Positions 40,264 through 49,305 of a stretch of DNA of 64,000 nt are shown here, in pieces. Where the stretch lies: assembly GCF_900313025.1 (NCBI RefSeq), contig NZ_OMPQ01000013.1, forward strand, positions 310,001 through 374,000, given 5' to 3'. Each line of letters begins with the position of its first letter. Within the stretch, counting starts at the first letter, position 1. The notes under the pieces are model-generated. The model searched no databases. It was not told the DNA's origin and saw only the letters and a list, made by a program, of their open reading frames with translations. The stretch is from Pseudophaeobacter sp. EL27 (GTDB lineage Bacteria > Pseudomonadota > Alphaproteobacteria > Rhodobacterales > Rhodobacteraceae). The position numbers were made by a program, and so were the translations under genes.

Positions 40264-41043
40264 ATGACCCTTGAAGATGCCCTGAACGAGTTGAACGCTG
40301 CCTTTGAGCCCGGCCGGGCCGAACAGATGGTGAGCTACCACAAGCAAAAACGCATCGTTCTGGGCATCCCAAATACTGCAATCAACGACATCACCAAGGG
40401 CTGGCGCCAGGCGCTGACAATTGAGGAGCGCGTCACTCTGGCGGATGAGCTGTGGAAATCGGATGTCTTTGAAGCCCGCATCGCCGCCGCCAAGCTACTG
40501 ACCCAGGCGCGCATCAAGGACGACGCGGCGGTCTGGAATTTGCTGCAAAGCTGGCTGCCGGATTTTGACAGCTGGGCGATTGCCGATCACGCCTGCATGG
40601 CGATGCAGAAACGACTGGTGGCAGATCCCTCGCGCTTAGATGAGGTTGAGGCCTGGACCTCAGTGGAGCACATGTGGACCCGGCGCGCGGCGCTTGTGGC
40701 CTGCCTGCCCTGGGCCAAGCTGAACAATCTCAAACCCGAAGATCAGGCGCGGCGCGACCGGATTTTGGCCTGGGCTGCCTCTTATGTGCCGGATCGCAAC
40801 TGGTTCCTGCAAAAAGCCATCGCCTGGTGGGTCCGTGATCTCAGCAAGCATGACGCCACAGCCAGCCGCGATTTTCTGGTAGAGCATGGCGCTGGGATGA
40901 AGCCCTTTGCCCGCAAAGAAGCGGCGAAATATCTGAAAGAGCCAATCGAATACCCAGACCTGGTGACGGCTGCGCAAGACACCGCCGAAGAACCAGAGGT
41001 GGAAACATCCGGCGGCGAAGAGGACGCGACACAGAGCAGCTGA
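40264..41043 (+). CDS. AlkD-like DNA alkylation repair protein
   Basis: 259-residue all-alpha protein resembling the AlkD HEAT-like repeat glycosylase family: YHKQKRIVLGIPNTAIND, then WKSDVFEARIAAAKLLTQ and WWVRDLSKHDATASRDFL. AlkD removes positively charged alkylated bases by a shape-based mechanism. Here it starts 4 bp after glmS. The acidic C-terminal tail (EEPEVETSGGEEDATQSS) is probably disordered. Activity is not proven by the visible residues. Confidence 0.8.
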   Translation: MTLEDALNELNAAFEPGRAEQMVSYHKQKRIVLGIPNTAINDITKGWRQALTIEERVTLADELWKSDVFEARIAAAKLLTQARIKDDAAVWNLLQSWLPDFDSWAIADHACMAMQKRLVADPSRLDEVEAWTSVEHMWTRRAALVACLPWAKLNNLKPEDQARRDRILAWAASYVPDRNWFLQKAIAWWVRDLSKHDATASRDFLVEHGAGMKPFARKEAAKYLKEPIEYPDLVTAAQDTAEEPEVETSGGEEDATQSS

Positions 41044-41045
41044 AC

Positions 41046-41546
41046 TTAGCCTGCTGGCAGTACCTCGACCTCAACCAGTTCGGTCAGCGGCGCGCCCAGG
41101 GCGCGCATGGCGCTGATCGACAACCGCCCACCGGAACCACCCCCGGTTGCGGGCTTCAGCGTCACGGTGACTTCCTTGCCATTTGCACTGCGCAACCGAG
41201 CGATCTGCTCTGTGGTGACCAATGAGGTCTCCATCCACAGTCCCGGGATCACTGGGTCGCCCAAAGAGGCCACCGTCTGCGCACGTCCCTGAAACCGCGC
41301 CGTGGTGGAGCTTCCGGCTGTGCTGGGCGCCAGTGCACTTGAGCTGACAGCAGCCGGATCCTGCACAATGGCTCCCTCTTGCAGCGACTCATCGCTTGGA
41401 ATGGCCGAGAGCGGCGCGCCGGGATCACTTTGTGGTGCCTGCACAGCCCCACCAGACGCCCCGCCTAGAATATCGGAATTCCATTGCAACGTATTGCAAC
41501 CACTCAAAAACACTACGGGTGCCAAGGCAAAAATCATCTGTTTCAT
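41046..41546 (-). CDS. Putative lipoprotein, 166 aa
   Basis: Signal with lipobox (FALAPVVFLSGC, Cys17), then a long Ser/Ala/Pro-rich linker up to about residue 85 and a small C-terminal domain (VIPGLWMETSLVTTEQIARL, later GGGSGGRLSISAMRALG). Probably anchored to a membrane on the periplasmic side. It is convergent with the alkD-like gene, only 2 bp apart. Function unknown; no enzyme motif is seen. Confidence 0.75.
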   Translation of the reverse strand: MKQMIFALAPVVFLSGCNTLQWNSDILGGASGGAVQAPQSDPGAPLSAIPSDESLQEGAIVQDPAAVSSSALAPSTAGSSTTARFQGRAQTVASLGDPVIPGLWMETSLVTTEQIARLRSANGKEVTVTLKPATGGGSGGRLSISAMRALGAPLTELVEVEVLPAG

Positions 41547-41638
41547 AGGGCAAGCCTAGCCATGACGCACAGCTATTGCCAGCCTCAAAACGCAGTCTAT
41601 CCTTGCCCTGAGCGGAGCTGCGCCTTAGCTATGAACCT

Positions 41639-42649
41639 ATGAATGCTCCATTGATTGATCCCTTCGCTCGCGCCATCACCTATCTGCGCGTTTCGGTCAC
41701 CGACAGGTGCGATTTCCGCTGCGTTTACTGCATGTCGGAAAACATGACCTTTCTGCCCAAGAAAGAGCTGCTGACCCTGGAGGAACTGGATGTCCTGTGT
41801 TCCAGCTTTATCAAGCTGGGGGTACAGAAGCTGCGCATAACCGGTGGTGAACCTCTGGTGCGCCGCGGTATCATGACCTTCTTTGAGAGCATGACCCGGC
41901 ATCTGGACAGCGGCGCCCTGAAGGAGCTGACCCTGACCACCAATGGCTCGCAGCTGGAGAAATACGCCGAGGCGCTCTTTGCTGCGGGTGTGCGCCGGGT
42001 GAATATCTCCCTCGATACGCTGGACGAACAGAAATTTGCCGATGTCACCCGTTGGGGCCGCCTGCCCCAGGTTCTACGCGGCATTGATGCGGCGCAAAAA
42101 GCCGGGCTGCGGGTCAAAATCAACGCCGTGGCGCTGAAAGGTTTCAACGAGGCCGAGCTGCCCGCCATCACCCGCTGGTGCGCCGAACGGGATCTGGATC
42201 TCACCTGGATCGAAGTGATGCCCATGGGCGAAGACATGGGTGATGAAAACCGCATCGGTCAGTTCTGGTCGCTCAACGATGTGCGTGCTGAGTATGAAAA
42301 CCACTATACCGTCACCGACTTGGCGGAACGGTCAGGCGGACCAGCCCGCTATGTGCGGCTGGAAGAGACCGGCCAGAAGATCGGCTTCATTACGCCACTC
42401 AGCCATAATTTCTGTGAAAGCTGCAACCGGGTGCGTGTCACCTGCACCGGCGAAATCTATACCTGCCTGGGCCAGGAAGGCTCTGCCGATCTGCGCGCGC
42501 CCCTGCGCGCCAGCCAAGAGGGTACCGAGGTGCTGGAACAGGCCATTCGCGCCGCCATCGGTGACAAGCCCAAAGGCCATGATTTTGATTACTCCCGACA
42601 AGAGGTCGGCGGCACCATGTCACGCCATATGAGCCACACCGGCGGTTAA
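41639..42649 (+). CDS. moaA: GTP 3',8-cyclase (molybdenum cofactor biosynthesis)
   Basis: Radical SAM enzyme for the first step of molybdopterin synthesis, 336 residues. The SAM cluster motif CDFRCVYC (Cys24, 28, 31) and the C-terminal cluster ([20 protein letters not shown]) are present. The protein ends in Gly-Gly, as required in MoaA. Other moa genes are not in the window. It is followed closely by waaA, 10 bp on. Confidence 0.96.
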   Translation: MNAPLIDPFARAITYLRVSVTDRCDFRCVYCMSENMTFLPKKELLTLEELDVLCSSFIKLGVQKLRITGGEPLVRRGIMTFFESMTRHLDSGALKELTLTTNGSQLEKYAEALFAAGVRRVNISLDTLDEQKFADVTRWGRLPQVLRGIDAAQKAGLRVKINAVALKGFNEAELPAITRWCAERDLDLTWIEVMPMGEDMGDENRIGQFWSLNDVRAEYENHYTVTDLAERSGGPARYVRLEETGQKIGFITPLSHNFCESCNRVRVTCTGEIYTCLGQEGSADLRAPLRASQEGTEVLEQAIRAAIGDKPKGHDFDYSRQEVGGTMSRHMSHTGG

Positions 42650-42659
42650 GCGAAACGTG

Positions 42660-43988
42660 ATGACCAAGCCTGACCAAACAGCATCGCCAACGCTGCTGTT
42701 TTACTGCTATCGCGCGGTAACGGCGCTGCTGGCCCCCCTGGCCTATCGCAAAGTTGCGGCAAAACTGGCGGCTCATGGCGTCAGCGAAACGCGCCAGCGT
42801 GAAAGGCTGGGCCATGCCAGCCTGCCCCGCCCAGATCTGCCCGCAGAAACGCCGCTGATCTGGTTTCACGGTGCCTCCGTTGGCGAAAGCCTGGCGGCGA
42901 TCACCCTGATCAATCAGTTACACAGCCTTCTGCCTGATGCGCGGTTTCTGCTGACCTCGGGCACCGCCACCTCGGCTGAAATGGCAGCAAAGCGTCTGCC
43001 AGACTGCGCTCAGCATCAGTTTGCGCCACTTGATTCTGGTGGCGCGGTGAACCGGTTCATGGCCCATTGGCGCCCGGATGCCGGGATTTTTGTTGAGAGC
43101 GAGCTTTGGCCCGTGACCCTATCCACAGCTAAGGCACGCGGCACCCGGCTGGCGCTGGTCAATGCGCGTCTCTCTGCCAAATCAGTTGCAGGCTGGCGCA
43201 ATAAGCTGCCAACAGCCCGCTTTATCATGGGGTTGTTTGATTTACTTCTGACCCAAAACAAAGCCGTGGCGGAGGATCTTCTGTCCCTGGGGGCCAATCC
43301 CACACGGGTGTTTCCCAGTGGCAATCTCAAGGCCGGGGCAGCTGCCCTGCCGCAGAAACACGATCTCATCGCGGAGATGCGCAGCGCCCTTGCCGGGCGC
43401 CCTCTGTGGATTGCCAGCTCCACCCATGAAGGCGAAGAAGAGAGCATACTGGAAGCTCACAAGGCCCTGCTGCGCGATCACCCCGACCTTTGCCTGTTTT
43501 TGGTGCCACGCCATCCGGAACGCGCCGAGGAGATCGGCGGTAAGATCACCCAAGCGGGCCTGAAGTACAGCCAACGCAGCATTGGCACGGCGTTGTCGCC
43601 AGAGTCTCAGGTCTACCTGGCTGACACTCTCGGCGAGCTGGGCAGCTGGTACGCCCTGTCGCCGATTGTGTTTCTAGGTGGTTCGCTCTTGCCTATTGGT
43701 GGCCATAACCCCTTTGAGGTCGCCCAATCCGGGGCCGCAGTGCTGACCGGTCCCGGCTATAGCAATTTCACCGAGACCTTCCCGCCCATGATCGCATCAG
43801 GCGCTGCGACCGAGGTGCGCGATGCCCACGATCTAGCCCAGGCGGTAGATCACTGGCTAACCCAGCCTGAGCAATTGCAAATCGCCCGCGACGCCGCACG
43901 CGCCTATGTAGAGGAGCAATCCGGCCAGCTGGATCTGGTGGTAGAGCGTTTGATCAACAGCCTTTGCCTGAAAGAGCACCATGACTGA
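42660..43988 (+). CDS. waaA: 3-deoxy-D-manno-octulosonic acid transferase
   Basis: Transfers Kdo from CMP-Kdo to lipid A, inner membrane. About 442 residues. The N-terminal hydrophobic anchor (LLFYCYRAVTALLAPLAY) precedes the acceptor-site HGASVGES. FVESELWPVTL and LGGSLLPIGGHNPFEVAQSG are diagnostic. I chose ATG 42660; the GTG three bases earlier is also in frame. It overlaps the next glycosyltransferase by 8 bp, so a joint role in LPS inner core is likely. Confidence 0.93.
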   Translation: MTKPDQTASPTLLFYCYRAVTALLAPLAYRKVAAKLAAHGVSETRQRERLGHASLPRPDLPAETPLIWFHGASVGESLAAITLINQLHSLLPDARFLLTSGTATSAEMAAKRLPDCAQHQFAPLDSGGAVNRFMAHWRPDAGIFVESELWPVTLSTAKARGTRLALVNARLSAKSVAGWRNKLPTARFIMGLFDLLLTQNKAVAEDLLSLGANPTRVFPSGNLKAGAAALPQKHDLIAEMRSALAGRPLWIASSTHEGEEESILEAHKALLRDHPDLCLFLVPRHPERAEEIGGKITQAGLKYSQRSIGTALSPESQVYLADTLGELGSWYALSPIVFLGGSLLPIGGHNPFEVAQSGAAVLTGPGYSNFTETFPPMIASGAATEVRDAHDLAQAVDHWLTQPEQLQIARDAARAYVEEQSGQLDLVVERLINSLCLKEHHD

Positions 43989-45024
43989 GCTTTTTGTCAC
44001 CAATTTCAACAAGAACTTCACCGGTGTCTCGGCCACGGCAGGCAATGTGCTGCGCCAACAGGTTGCACTGCACGATGTGGAGCTGGTTGGGCGCGCCTTG
44101 CCTGGTTGCCCTGATCCGATCTCGATCAAACGCGCCCGGCAGCTGTCGGCCACGGGTCCCGGTAAGTACCCTTTTGCCATCTGGCATGTGCGCCGCAATA
44201 CCGAAATGCGCGCTGCCCTCTGGACGCGAGATGTACTGCGTCTGCCCATCCGCATTGTCTTCACCTCCGCCGCGGTGCGCCGTCACTCTGCCCTGCCCCG
44301 GTGGTTGATTTCGCGCATGGATGCCATTGTGGCCACCTCTGATGAGGCCGCGAGCTTTGTGCCCCATGTCCGCGCTGTGGTGCCCCATGGCGTCGATACC
44401 AATGCCTTCACCCCAGCGCAGGACCGCCGCGCCGCCTGGCAGGCGCTTGGGCATGGCGGCAAGATGGGGATTGCCACTATTGGTCGCATCCGCCCCGAAA
44501 AAGGCACCGATCTGTTTGTTGAGGCGATGCTGCGCCTGCTGCCGCAACTGCCCGGTGCCAAGGCCCTGGTGCTGGGCCGCGCTGCACGAGAGCATCAAGG
44601 TTTCCTCAAAGGGTTACAGGATCGCATCAAAGAAGCAGGCCTGACAGATCGCATCCTGTTTCTCGGGGAGATCCCGGCAGCAGAACTGCCGCAGACCATG
44701 CGGGCGCTCTCATTGGTGATGCAATTGCCCCGCTATGAGGGCTACGGCATGGTGCCACTCGAAGGCATGGCTAGCGCAGTTCCTTTTGTTGGATCTGAGG
44801 CTGGCTACTACCAGGCCTTTTCTGCCCAGGGCACAACAGGGCGAGTTGTACCACAAGAGGGCCCAGCGGAGGCGGCAGAGGCCGCACTGACCCTGTTCAA
44901 CGATCCGGATCGGTATCAGGCCATGTGCAACAGGGCCCGCGAGGTCGCTGTCGATAGCTTTAGTGCTTCCCACGAAGCCCAGGGCATCGAAGCGGTCTAT
45001 CAGGAACTTTGGGCCAAAGGTTAA
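43981..45024 (+). CDS. GT4 glycosyltransferase, LpcC-like LPS core mannosyltransferase
   Basis: 347 residues of GT-B fold: an N-terminal acceptor half beginning FVTNFNKNFTGVSAT, then VPHGVDTNAF, IGRIRPEKGTDLFVEAM and the donor-site RYEGYGMVPLEGMA. The N-terminal motif resembles LpcC of Rhizobium, which adds mannose to Kdo of the LPS core. Overlap with waaA supports the same pathway. Donor and acceptor are inference. Confidence 0.82.
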   Translation: MTELFVTNFNKNFTGVSATAGNVLRQQVALHDVELVGRALPGCPDPISIKRARQLSATGPGKYPFAIWHVRRNTEMRAALWTRDVLRLPIRIVFTSAAVRRHSALPRWLISRMDAIVATSDEAASFVPHVRAVVPHGVDTNAFTPAQDRRAAWQALGHGGKMGIATIGRIRPEKGTDLFVEAMLRLLPQLPGAKALVLGRAAREHQGFLKGLQDRIKEAGLTDRILFLGEIPAAELPQTMRALSLVMQLPRYEGYGMVPLEGMASAVPFVGSEAGYYQAFSAQGTTGRVVPQEGPAEAAEAALTLFNDPDRYQAMCNRAREVAVDSFSASHEAQGIEAVYQELWAKG

Positions 45025-45087
45025 CCCCCCAGGGCTAACCCCTCAGGCGCGGTGATATTTCAAGCGCGCAGCGAGGCGCTCACCCAA

Positions 45088-45116
45088 TAAAAAAGCCCGG
45101 CAATACCGGGCTTTTC
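45088..45116. terminator. Bidirectional terminator between the GT4 gene and the amidohydrolases
   Basis: Perfect stem AAAAGCCCGG / CCGGGCTTTT with a CAATA loop, A-rich on one side and T-rich on the other, between convergent units. Confidence 0.88.
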
Positions 45117-45142
45117 CATTATCTGTGCTGCTAGTTGCCATT

Positions 45143-46306
45143 TCAGGCAGCAGGCATCCGCTGCTCAACAATTCCAGCCCACCAGCTGCAGCCCGCAGGG
45201 ATGGCCTCATCGTTGAAGTTATATTCTGGGTGATGCACCGAGGCGCTATCGCCATTGCCCACCAGAATATAAGCACCGGGGCGCTCTTCCAGCATGAAGG
45301 CAAAATCTTCACCGCCCATGACCAGCGGCGCCTCTTCGCAGGAGCCGGAAATATCTGTCGCTACCTTGGCGGCAAATTCGGTCTGTTCCTCGTGATTGGC
45401 CATCACGGGATAGCCACGATGATAGGTCACATCCCCCGTGCCCCCAAAGGTCGCAGCCACGCCGGCACAGATTTCCTTGATCCGCTTTTCAGCCAGATCA
45501 CGGGTCTCACTCGACATGGTACGCACGGTGCCTTTGATTTGCACCCGCTGCGGGATCACGTTAAAGGCCTTGGAAGAGGTCTCAAACGAGGTCACCGAGA
45601 CCACGATCTGCTGGACCGGGTCAGAATTGCGCGAGGCAATGGTCTGCAGCGCCAGCACAGCCTGCGCGGACATGACTGTGGTATCAATGGTTTCCTGCGG
45701 TTTGGCCGCATGGCCACCACGCCCTTCAAAGGTGATGTCAAACTGATCGGTGGCAGCAAAAAACGCCCCCGAACGGATCGAGAAGGCCCCAATGGGTTTG
45801 CCTGGCCAGTTGTGCATGCCGTAGACTTCCTGGATGCCCCAGCGGTCCATCATGCCGTCGTCGCACATCTCTTTGCCACCGCCGCCGCCTTCTTCGGCAG
45901 GTTGGAAGATCAGCACCACGGTACCATCAAAATTGCGCGTCTCAGAAAGGTACTTGGCAGCGCCCAGCAGCATGGCCGTGTGGCCATCATGGCCGCAGGC
46001 ATGCATGGCGTTGGGGGTTTTTGAGGCATAGTCCAACCCGGTGGCCTCGTGGATGGGCAGCGCATCCATATCGGCACGCAAACCAATGACCTTACCCGCG
46101 CTGTCGCTCTTGCCCTTGATCACACCAACAACACCGGTGCGGCCAATGCCGGTGACGATCTCATCGCAGCCGAACTCTTTCAGTTTCTCCGCCACCAGCG
46201 CCGAAGTGCGGTGGGTTTCAAACAGGATCTCTGGATTTTCGTGAATATCACGACGCCATTCGGTAATTTCATTTTGCAATTCGGCAAAGCGGTTCTTGAC
46301 CGGCAT
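45143..46306 (-). CDS. M20D amidohydrolase (paralog 1 of 3)
   Basis: Zinc-dependent hydrolase of the hippurate/IAA-amino acid amidohydrolase type, 387 residues, removing acyl groups from amino acids. Starts MPVKNRFAELQNEI. The metal and catalytic residues appear in HACGHDGHTAMLLG and FQPAEEGGGGG, with MGGEDFAFMLEERPGAY near the end. ATG 46306 has AAGGAGAG upstream. Third and last of a tandem set on the minus strand; cytosolic (no signal peptide). Confidence 0.9.
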   Translation of the reverse strand: MPVKNRFAELQNEITEWRRDIHENPEILFETHRTSALVAEKLKEFGCDEIVTGIGRTGVVGVIKGKSDSAGKVIGLRADMDALPIHEATGLDYASKTPNAMHACGHDGHTAMLLGAAKYLSETRNFDGTVVLIFQPAEEGGGGGKEMCDDGMMDRWGIQEVYGMHNWPGKPIGAFSIRSGAFFAATDQFDITFEGRGGHAAKPQETIDTTVMSAQAVLALQTIASRNSDPVQQIVVSVTSFETSSKAFNVIPQRVQIKGTVRTMSSETRDLAEKRIKEICAGVAATFGGTGDVTYHRGYPVMANHEEQTEFAAKVATDISGSCEEAPLVMGGEDFAFMLEERPGAYILVGNGDSASVHHPEYNFNDEAIPAGCSWWAGIVEQRMPAA

Positions 46307-46382
46307 GGAAACTCTCCTTGGTTTTTGTCCCGGTGATGTCCCCGGGTTATCTTGAATATTGGATTTCAGGGTGCAGGCCGGC

Positions 46383-47552
46383 TCAGGCCACCGGCATCCG
46401 TTGTTCGATCATTTCGACAAACCAGCTGATCCCTGTCGGGATGGCCTCGTCGTTGAAGTCATACGCCGGGTGGTGCAGACCAGCGGAGGGGCCGTTGCCC
46501 AGCTGAATCATCGCCCCTGGACGCTCTTGCAGCATGAAGGAGAAGTCCTCTCCGCCCATCGACACAGAGGCCTCTTCGCAAGACCCTGCCCCAGAGACCG
46601 TTTCTGCCGCCAAACGGGCAAAATCTGCTGCAGCATCGTCGTTGATTGTCACCGGAACTCCCAGATGGAAGGACAGATCTGCGGTGCCACCAAAAGTCTG
46701 CGCAATCCCGTCGGCAATGGCCTGGATCCGCTCGGGGATCAGCTGGCGCGCCTCCGGGGAATGGGTGCGCACGGTGCCGCGAACTTCGGCGCGATCGGGT
46801 ATCACGTTAAAGGCCTTGGAAGAGGTCTCCGCCGAAGTGACCGAGAGAACCGCCTTTTGCACAGGGTCAACATTGCGGGACAGCACCGTTTGCAGTGCGC
46901 AGATGATTTGCGACATCATCACCGTGGTATCAACGGTTTCCTGCGGCTTGGCCGCATGCCCACCGCGCCCCTGCAGCTTCAGGGTGAATTCATCCACCGA
47001 GGCCAGGATGGGACCCGCGCGGACGGAGAATTTCCCCAGTTCAAGCCCCGGATAATTGTGTATCGCATAGACCTCATCAATGCCAAAACGCTCCATCAGA
47101 CCGTCTTTGCACATGGCCTCGGCGCCATTGCCGCCTTCTTCGGCGGGCTGGAAAATCACCACGGCCGTGCCGTCGAAATTCCGCGTCTCGGACAGGTATT
47201 TTGCGGTGCCCAGCAGCATCGCCGTATGGCCGTCGTGACCGCAGGCATGCATGGCCCCGTCGGTTTTGGAGGCATGTGGCAGCCCGGTCTGTTCCTGCAT
47301 TGGCAGCGCATCCATATCAGCGCGCAACCCAATAGCGCGCCCAACCGTGTCGCTGCGTCCCCGGATCACCGCAACAACTCCGGTGCGGCCAATGCCGGTC
47401 ACCACATCATCGCAGCCAAAGCTCTTTAGCTTGTCGGCCACCAGAGCAGAGGTGCGGTGGGTCTCATACAGGATTTCCGGGTTTTCGTGGATGTCGCGGC
47501 GCCAACCGGCCACTTCTTCGTGCAGATCAGCAATTCGGTTTTTGACTGGCAT
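46383..47552 (-). CDS. M20D amidohydrolase (paralog 2 of 3)
   Basis: 389 residues with the same architecture (HACGHDGHTAMLLG, FQPAEEGGNGAEAM, MGGEDFSFMLQERPGA). I start at ATG 47552 (MPVKNRIADLHEE), matching the paralogs, with AAGGA upstream; the frame is open upstream to 47777 but that part overlaps paralog 3. It differs from paralog 1 after the PAEEGG motif and in the dimerisation domain, so substrate specificity may differ. Confidence 0.9.
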   Translation of the reverse strand: MPVKNRIADLHEEVAGWRRDIHENPEILYETHRTSALVADKLKSFGCDDVVTGIGRTGVVAVIRGRSDTVGRAIGLRADMDALPMQEQTGLPHASKTDGAMHACGHDGHTAMLLGTAKYLSETRNFDGTAVVIFQPAEEGGNGAEAMCKDGLMERFGIDEVYAIHNYPGLELGKFSVRAGPILASVDEFTLKLQGRGGHAAKPQETVDTTVMMSQIICALQTVLSRNVDPVQKAVLSVTSAETSSKAFNVIPDRAEVRGTVRTHSPEARQLIPERIQAIADGIAQTFGGTADLSFHLGVPVTINDDAAADFARLAAETVSGAGSCEEASVSMGGEDFSFMLQERPGAMIQLGNGPSAGLHHPAYDFNDEAIPTGISWFVEMIEQRMPVA

Positions 47553-47574
47553 CGCGCGTGTCCTTTTGTCAGAT

Positions 47575-48741
47575 TTATTTTGCGGGCATTCGTCGTTCAA
47601 CGAGTTCGGCAAACCAGCTGCAACCCAGTGGAATCGCTTCGTCGTCAAAGACATAGGCCGGGTGATGGCACATAGGCGTGTCGCCATTGCCAAGGAAAAT
47701 ATAGGCGCCGGGACGCTCTTCCAGCATGTAAGAGAAATCCTCCGATGGCATGATCGGCGGGATATCCTCATCCACATGGGCCCCTACCGCGCGGGCCGCT
47801 TCAACGGCATGGGCGGTCTCGGCATCGGTGTTGATCGTCACCGGGTAGCCTGGTGTCCAGATCACCTCGGCCGTGGCACCAAAAGCCTCGGCGGTGCTGA
47901 TGACGACGCGGCGTACCCAGTCTTCGGCCTGGGCGCGGTATTCCGTGTCCAGTGTCCGCACGGTGCCTTCCAGTTTTGCCGTATGGGCAATCACATTGGA
48001 GGCGGTGCTGTCGGTCTCGAATGTGCCCACAGTCAGCACCACCCGTTTGATCGGGTCAATGTTACGCGACACGATAGAATTGAGCGAGACCACGATCTGC
48101 GAAGCCACCAGGGTGGTGTCGATCGACTCATGCGGGGCCGCAGCATGGCCGCCCTTGCCTGTCACCCGGATCTCGAACTCATCAGAAGAGGCCATCAAGG
48201 CGCCGGGACGAATGCCAAACTCACCAACCGGCATGCCTGGCGTATTGTGCAGCCCATAGACTTCCTGAATCCCCCAGCGCTCCATCATGCCATCATCACA
48301 CATGGCCTTGCCGCCGCCGCCCCCCTCTTCGGCGGGTTGGAAGATCAGCACGGCCTTGCCATCAAAATTGCGGGTCTCGGCCAGGTATTTTGCCGCTCCC
48401 AGTAGGATCGCCGTGTGGCCGTCGTGCCCGCAAGCATGCATCACACCGGGTGTTTTTGAGGCATAGTCAACGCCGGAGGCCTCGTGAATGGGCAGGGCGT
48501 CCATATCGGCGCGCAGGCCAATGACCCGCCCAGAGGTATTGGTCTTGCCCTCAATCACCGCAACAACGCCGGTTTTGCCGACACCGGGCGTCACATCCGT
48601 GACGCCAAAGCCCTTCAGCTGCTCTTCAACAAAAGCCGCAGTTTGATGCACCTCATACATGAGTTCCGGGTTTTCATGCAGATGGCGGCGCCATGCGGTG
48701 ATCTCTTGCTGCAGTTCGGCAAAGCGATTTTTGATGGGCAA
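47575..48741 (-). CDS. M20D amidohydrolase (paralog 3 of 3, first in operon)
   Basis: 388 residues, with HACGHDGHTAILLG, FQPAEEGGGGGKAM and SEDFSYMLEERPGAY (a Ser-Glu-Asp in place of Gly-Glu-Asp). The start is most likely TTG at 48741: it gives MPIKNRFAELQ, aligned with the MPVKNR starts of the other two, and GAGAGGAG lies 8 nt upstream. The Shine-Dalgarno sequence touches a palindrome (48754-48765) that may be the MarR operator. Confidence 0.88.
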   Translation of the reverse strand: MPIKNRFAELQQEITAWRRHLHENPELMYEVHQTAAFVEEQLKGFGVTDVTPGVGKTGVVAVIEGKTNTSGRVIGLRADMDALPIHEASGVDYASKTPGVMHACGHDGHTAILLGAAKYLAETRNFDGKAVLIFQPAEEGGGGGKAMCDDGMMERWGIQEVYGLHNTPGMPVGEFGIRPGALMASSDEFEIRVTGKGGHAAAPHESIDTTLVASQIVVSLNSIVSRNIDPIKRVVLTVGTFETDSTASNVIAHTAKLEGTVRTLDTEYRAQAEDWVRRVVISTAEAFGATAEVIWTPGYPVTINTDAETAHAVEAARAVGAHVDEDIPPIMPSEDFSYMLEERPGAYIFLGNGDTPMCHHPAYVFDDEAIPLGCSWFAELVERRMPAK

Positions 48742-48753
48742 AAGCACAACTCC

Positions 48754-48765
48754 TCTCAATTGAGA
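48754..48765 (-). promoter_or_regulatory. Palindrome before the amidohydrolase genes (candidate MarR operator)
   Basis: Perfect palindrome TCTCAATTGAGA in the 53-bp gap between the marR-like gene and the first amidohydrolase, partly overlapping its ribosome site. MarR proteins bind A/T-rich palindromes of this size; the pairing is inference. Confidence 0.45.
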
Positions 48766-48794
48766 TTATTGTTACGAGAATAAAAAAGCCTTGT

Positions 48795-49265
48795 CTACGT
48801 CTCTTGCAGATCAGGGCCATGCGCGGTCAAAAAGGTGACGAGATTTTCTTGCAATTCTGAAATATCAGCGAAACCCAGACCGCCAGTGATCTCTGAGCGC
48901 CGCTCATCCAGGCGTGCTTTGATCTCGAGAATAAAGGTCAATCCGGGCTCGGTCAGCGTCAGGCGTACGGTGCGCCGGTCGTCGTCGCAACGTTCCCGCA
49001 GGACCAAGCCGCGATCTTCCAGTTTGTCCACATACCGCCCCAGAGTGGCGTCATTAATAGCCAGAATGGCGCCATAGACACTTTGCACCAATCCCGGTCT
49101 GCGGTGGATCATGCCCAACACGCTGAGATGTCCCGCCGAAAGACCTGAATCCTTGCCTATAGCTTCTAAATGATGGGCGATCATCCGGCCTGCAATCTGC
49201 ACCAGAACAGCAAAATCAATGTCTTCGTAGATCCCTTTTGGAAGGTCGGTCTCTAGTTTTGGCAT
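48795..49265 (-). CDS. MarR-family transcriptional regulator
   Basis: 156 residues with a winged helix: LSAGHLSVLGMIHRRPGLVQ, then ATLGRYVDKLEDRGLVLRERCDDDRRTVRLTLTEPG cut by the wing residues DDDRR. MarR proteins are usually repressors relieved by small aromatic or acyl ligands. It is placed between the ArgE-like gene and three amidohydrolases, all the same direction, so it probably senses a product or substrate of those enzymes. ATG 49265 has AAAGGT upstream. Confidence 0.88.
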   Translation of the reverse strand: MPKLETDLPKGIYEDIDFAVLVQIAGRMIAHHLEAIGKDSGLSAGHLSVLGMIHRRPGLVQSVYGAILAINDATLGRYVDKLEDRGLVLRERCDDDRRTVRLTLTEPGLTFILEIKARLDERRSEITGGLGFADISELQENLVTFLTAHGPDLQET

Positions 49266-49305
49266 AATTACCTTTCACGGGAACAACTGGGCGAAATAGA
49301 TACTG

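Noticed and set aside
46331-46365. Possible fourth copy of the intergenic repeat between two amidohydrolase genes
   Set aside because: A CCCGG/CCGGG palindrome and AATATT are present but spacing and tail do not match the other copies.
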